A DNA stretch of 8,234 nucleotides from an uncultured Porphyromonadaceae bacterium (lineage in GTDB: Bacteria; Bacteroidota; Bacteroidia; Bacteroidales; Muribaculaceae). Below the pieces are notes generated by a model. That model was given only the letters and a program-made list of their open reading frames with translations. It did not search any database and was not told the DNA's origin. The position numbers and the translations under genes were made by a program. Each line of letters begins with the position of its first letter. Position 1 is the stretch's first letter. The DNA lies in contig CAMWUX010000046.1 in assembly GCA_947177605.1 (NCBI GenBank), positions 1 to 8,234 of the forward strand, read 5' to 3'. This document shows, one piece after another, positions 7,101 through 8,234 of this stretch.

Positions 7101-7656
7101 GCAGCGCGAAGCGGTTGATATTCAGCTTCGGTATCTTTGTCGGCTCCTCCGAGGGCTTCGACGGCGGCAGGATGTCGAAGTTGGCCGTGGAGTCGGGAGC
7201 TACCACGAGATTGACCTTCGGGTTGGCCAGCTCGATATCGTAGAGATCCACCTCGCCGCGCATTACCTTGAGCAGGTGTATGCCGCCGCTGAAGCGCTCC
7301 ACACTCGCCAGAGAGTCGGCATCCGCCGGCAGTGTAGCCTGCAACTCCGGCGACAGATCGCGGAATCGGCGGCTTACCACGTCGAGCGAATCCACCCGTA
7401 GCTCCACGTGAGGAAACGATGACCAGAACGTCAACTCCACCCTACCGGCATTCACGTCGGCATCGAGATAGGAGCTCAGGAAGCCGTTGACCAGCGGTGT
7501 CAGCCGCTCCGGCGAGAGCCACCACAGCGCCGCCGATACAGTGATTATAAGGGTGAGACTGAGCGTGAACACGATGCCGAGTATCCACGTCACGATCTTG
7601 GCCCACAGCGGAGTGTGGCGCTCTCGGGAGGTGGTGGATGTGGTGTCGTCGCTCAT
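4144..7656 (-). CDS. AsmA-family protein (large, inner-membrane anchored, periplasmic)
   Basis: AsmA-like proteins are anchored in the inner membrane with a long periplasmic beta-rich body. They are linked to outer-membrane assembly, and the wider AsmA/TamB group is thought to move phospholipids between membranes. This 1170-residue product has a short polar cytoplasmic N-terminus, one transmembrane helix at about residues 20-47, then the AsmA N-terminal pattern: SPERLTPLVNGFL, a predicted strand with VNAGRVELTFWSSFPHVEL and an IELANPKVNLVV segment. The middle is long repeating beta-strand sequence of the DLRLAGRAIDFELSGTL type. The C-terminal AsmA-like domain lies at roughly 950-1110 and includes RLMGDSLVLLDSETF and the GVNIKGTPEKLKISLGKAR region. 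A lysine-rich tail ends in KKVGKAAKRLAHRK. An unusually basic, polar stretch lies at about 626-678. The ATG at 7656 follows the upstream stop by 15 nt and gives a clean cytoplasm-TM topology. The family is clear; the lipid or protein client is unknown. Confidence 0.9.
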   Translation of the reverse strand: MSDDTTSTTSRERHTPLWAKIVTWILGIVFTLSLTLIITVSAALWWLSPERLTPLVNGFLSSYLDADVNAGRVELTFWSSFPHVELRVDSLDVVSRRFRDLSPELQATLPADADSLASVERFSGGIHLLKVMRGEVDLYDIELANPKVNLVVAPDSTANFDILPPSKPSEEPTKIPKLNINRFALLGSFPIRYRALADSIDLQVRMNATELSGIDAPQYTLTLAGGASPKLPDYRLPHIPFAINGNIGWDQATPDVVKLSGMEFSILGNKMTFNALLSLADPLTLHEFDINIPQIRPGRMLRLFAPDNAELARLDTDLTIDLQARLLKPYTPAVSELPRMEVNVGLNASKVKYEKLDLTALQADISAIIDDADLDRSTVDIRRLRLAGRAIDFELSGTLGTLLSDPKVDGHFNGSVALDRLPEALKSKLPCSVSGTLTGEASFGLRKSMLTPKNLHRIRLDGNLALDNLRVDASGPHGEAEAYVSHARFDLGTDSQREIGNRVIDSLLTASLTIDSIAVRGPGLQASACGLKANLGSRNVAASADTSSINPFGGSIAVDRFRLSADSANTRVLLRDVKASGALMRYNNEARAPRVEMRLHTGRLAVGSRSVRTTINDADVSLSFHPRSKRQMPKEMQSRYDSLAALYPHLSTDSLRAMARRDLRRDRQRATNPNDRENIDFNIDNSLASWLRLWQLSGSIKANKARLYTPHFPIRNRVSDLDLDFSTDSVFLRNTRVKSGHSDFLLNGSIRNITRALTSRSKRVPLDIDFDVKSDTIDINELSATLIRGEDYTHSPEGHHSALVRLIDEELEIAEDYVDISIEEPPTRAILVPSNIRANLRVRADNILYTNLLFHNFDGHVGVFDGAVDLDRLHAETDIGSVELTALYSAPTRNELQFAAGLKIHRLQLHQVLKMLPSIDSLMPMLSSVSGVVDATVAVTTELDSTMNINLPTMDVAVRLMGDSLVLLDSETFRTVAKWLLFKNKKDNMIDHMDVQVLVQDGAVKLYPMIFQMDRYRIGVAGHNDLALNLDYHVAVLKSPLPFRFGVNIKGTPEKLKISLGKARINEKEVAEQKPFADTIRVNLLSEMHRLFALGIRASGITGLRSAIRQGSAGLPTDSGSDSSQAPVESMLELIRQGLIDLEPRGMIAPERQEQLKKVGKAAKRLAHRK

Positions 7657-7671
7657 GGTGGTGGAGTGATT

Positions 7672-8182
7672 TTATCTTACGGGACGTGCGGAGATATGGA
7701 AGCATGGCTGCTTGCGCTCATGCTTGACGTAGCATCGGCCTTCGTCGCGCAGCTGGTCGAGCACCGATGCGAGCGCTTGCTTCAGATCCTCCGACGAGTA
7801 GGCCGGTTGCGGCGAGTCGGGGATGAAGCGCGAGTGACTGATATCGAAGGTGGTGCCGAGCTGATGCACCGATGAGTCTACTGCGTTGCGGTTGGTTCGC
7901 CGCAGCTTGCGGATGCTCTCGGGGGTGCGGAGCACACTCGTCACCTTGATGCGGTATCTGGCGCCGCCGTTGGCTGCCAATATGGCATTGAAGCGGCTTC
8001 CTATGTCGTGGAGCAGCTGCGCGGCTTCCGGCACCAGATAGGGCTCGGAGTGCGTAAGGTTCTCGAGGTAGAAGTCCTCGCAGGAGGTTATTCGCACCAG
8101 TGGCCGCGAGGTGAAGAGGTGAGAGCGCGTATCGGTGAGGGGCTCTATTCCCACGCGTTCAGCATCGGCCCAATGCACATAG
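7672..8182 (-). CDS. DUF5715-type, M15 peptidase-like protein (5' end missing)
   Basis: The genuine reading frame enters from the right at codon TAT (8181-8179, Tyr) and ends at TAA (7674-7672), about 169 residues. The true start and any signal peptide lie beyond the contig end, so the apparent ATG at 8211-8209 is adapter sequence. Conserved stretches are DFYLENLTHSEPYLVPEAAQ, then VTSVLRTPESIRKLRR, then SSVHQLGTTFDIS, and finally KQPCFHISARP at the C-terminus. SxHx2Gx3D matches the zinc-binding pattern of the LAS/M15 peptidase fold (D-Ala-D-Ala carboxypeptidases, VanX, YcbK-like): His codon at 7866-7864 and Asp codon at 7845-7843, seven residues apart. A third histidine (7698-7696) could complete the site, but the Glu of VanX-type ExxH and the second acidic residue of YcbK-type HxD are not there. 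A periplasmic role on peptidoglycan is plausible but not shown. It lies 15 nt upstream of the AsmA-like gene, probably in one operon. The DUF5715 label is recalled, not searched. Confidence 0.75.
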
Positions 8183-8234
8183 CTGTCTCGTATACACATC
8201 ACCGAGCCCACGAGACCTCTCTACAGATCGTATC
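8183..8234. other. Illumina Nextera adapter read-through (not genomic)
   Basis: Positions 8183-8201 match the reverse complement of the Tn5 mosaic end used in Nextera libraries (CTGTCTCTTATACACATCT), with two mismatches at 8190 and 8201. Positions 8202-8216 (CCGAGCCCACGAGAC) match the Nextera read-2 adapter exactly. CTCTCTAC at 8217-8224 is, from memory, a standard Nextera i7 index (N707). The last ten bases resemble the P7 start ATCTCGTATG, with three mismatches. The order mosaic end, adapter, index, P7 is that of a read running through a short insert. These bases should be trimmed. Confidence 0.96.

Noticed and set aside
8183..8201. A Tn5-like transposon end
   Set aside because: The 19-base mosaic end is followed by Nextera adapter, index and P7 sequence, so it is library-derived and not a resident transposon.
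1..8234. Defence system, CRISPR array, tRNA, phage or insertion-sequence content
   Set aside because: I saw no regularly spaced repeats, transposase or integrase motifs or tRNA-like segments; coding density by ordinary genes is nearly complete.

Overview
The window reads as a fragment of a Bacteroidales genome of fairly high G+C. A hand count gives about 60% for a 240-base sample of the largest gene. The Bacteroidota assignment rests on PorV, the outer-membrane component of the type IX secretion system, together with a very large AsmA-like protein, a DUF5715-type protein and a HAD hydrolase whose motif IV reads ENAPLGVEAG. Muribaculaceae would fit, but the sequence alone does not settle the family. 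It looks like a metagenome or draft-assembly contig, because its last 52 bases are Illumina Nextera adapter sequence, not genome.

Every real gene is on the minus strand, so transcription runs from high to low coordinates. In transcription order: a DUF5715/M15-peptidase-like protein (7672-8182, 5' end missing); after 15 nt an AsmA-family protein of 1170 residues (4144-7656); a HAD-superfamily phosphatase-like protein (3395-4147) overlapping it by ATGA; and aroB, 3-dehydroquinate synthase (2358-3395), overlapping the HAD gene by TGATG. A 107-bp gap follows. Then come porV (1030-2250), ispF (1028-543) starting one base after the porV stop, a 42-bp gap, and an iron-sulfur flavodoxin-family protein (500 to beyond the left edge).

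The first four genes form a tight block that mixes envelope functions (AsmA-like, and perhaps DUF5715) with shikimate-pathway AroB. The porV-ispF pair joins protein secretion to isoprenoid synthesis. Such mixed housekeeping operons are common in bacteria and do not imply one shared pathway. No RNA gene, CRISPR array, mobile element or phage gene is visible, and no stretch of 300 bases lacks a gene.

I see no convincing new biological system. The points most worth a second look are the adapter at the right end, which creates a false N-terminus beginning MGSVMCIRDS; the distinct base and codon composition of the left-most flavoprotein gene; and a DUF5715 protein that keeps the first two zinc-ligand positions of the M15 fold but has an atypical third motif.
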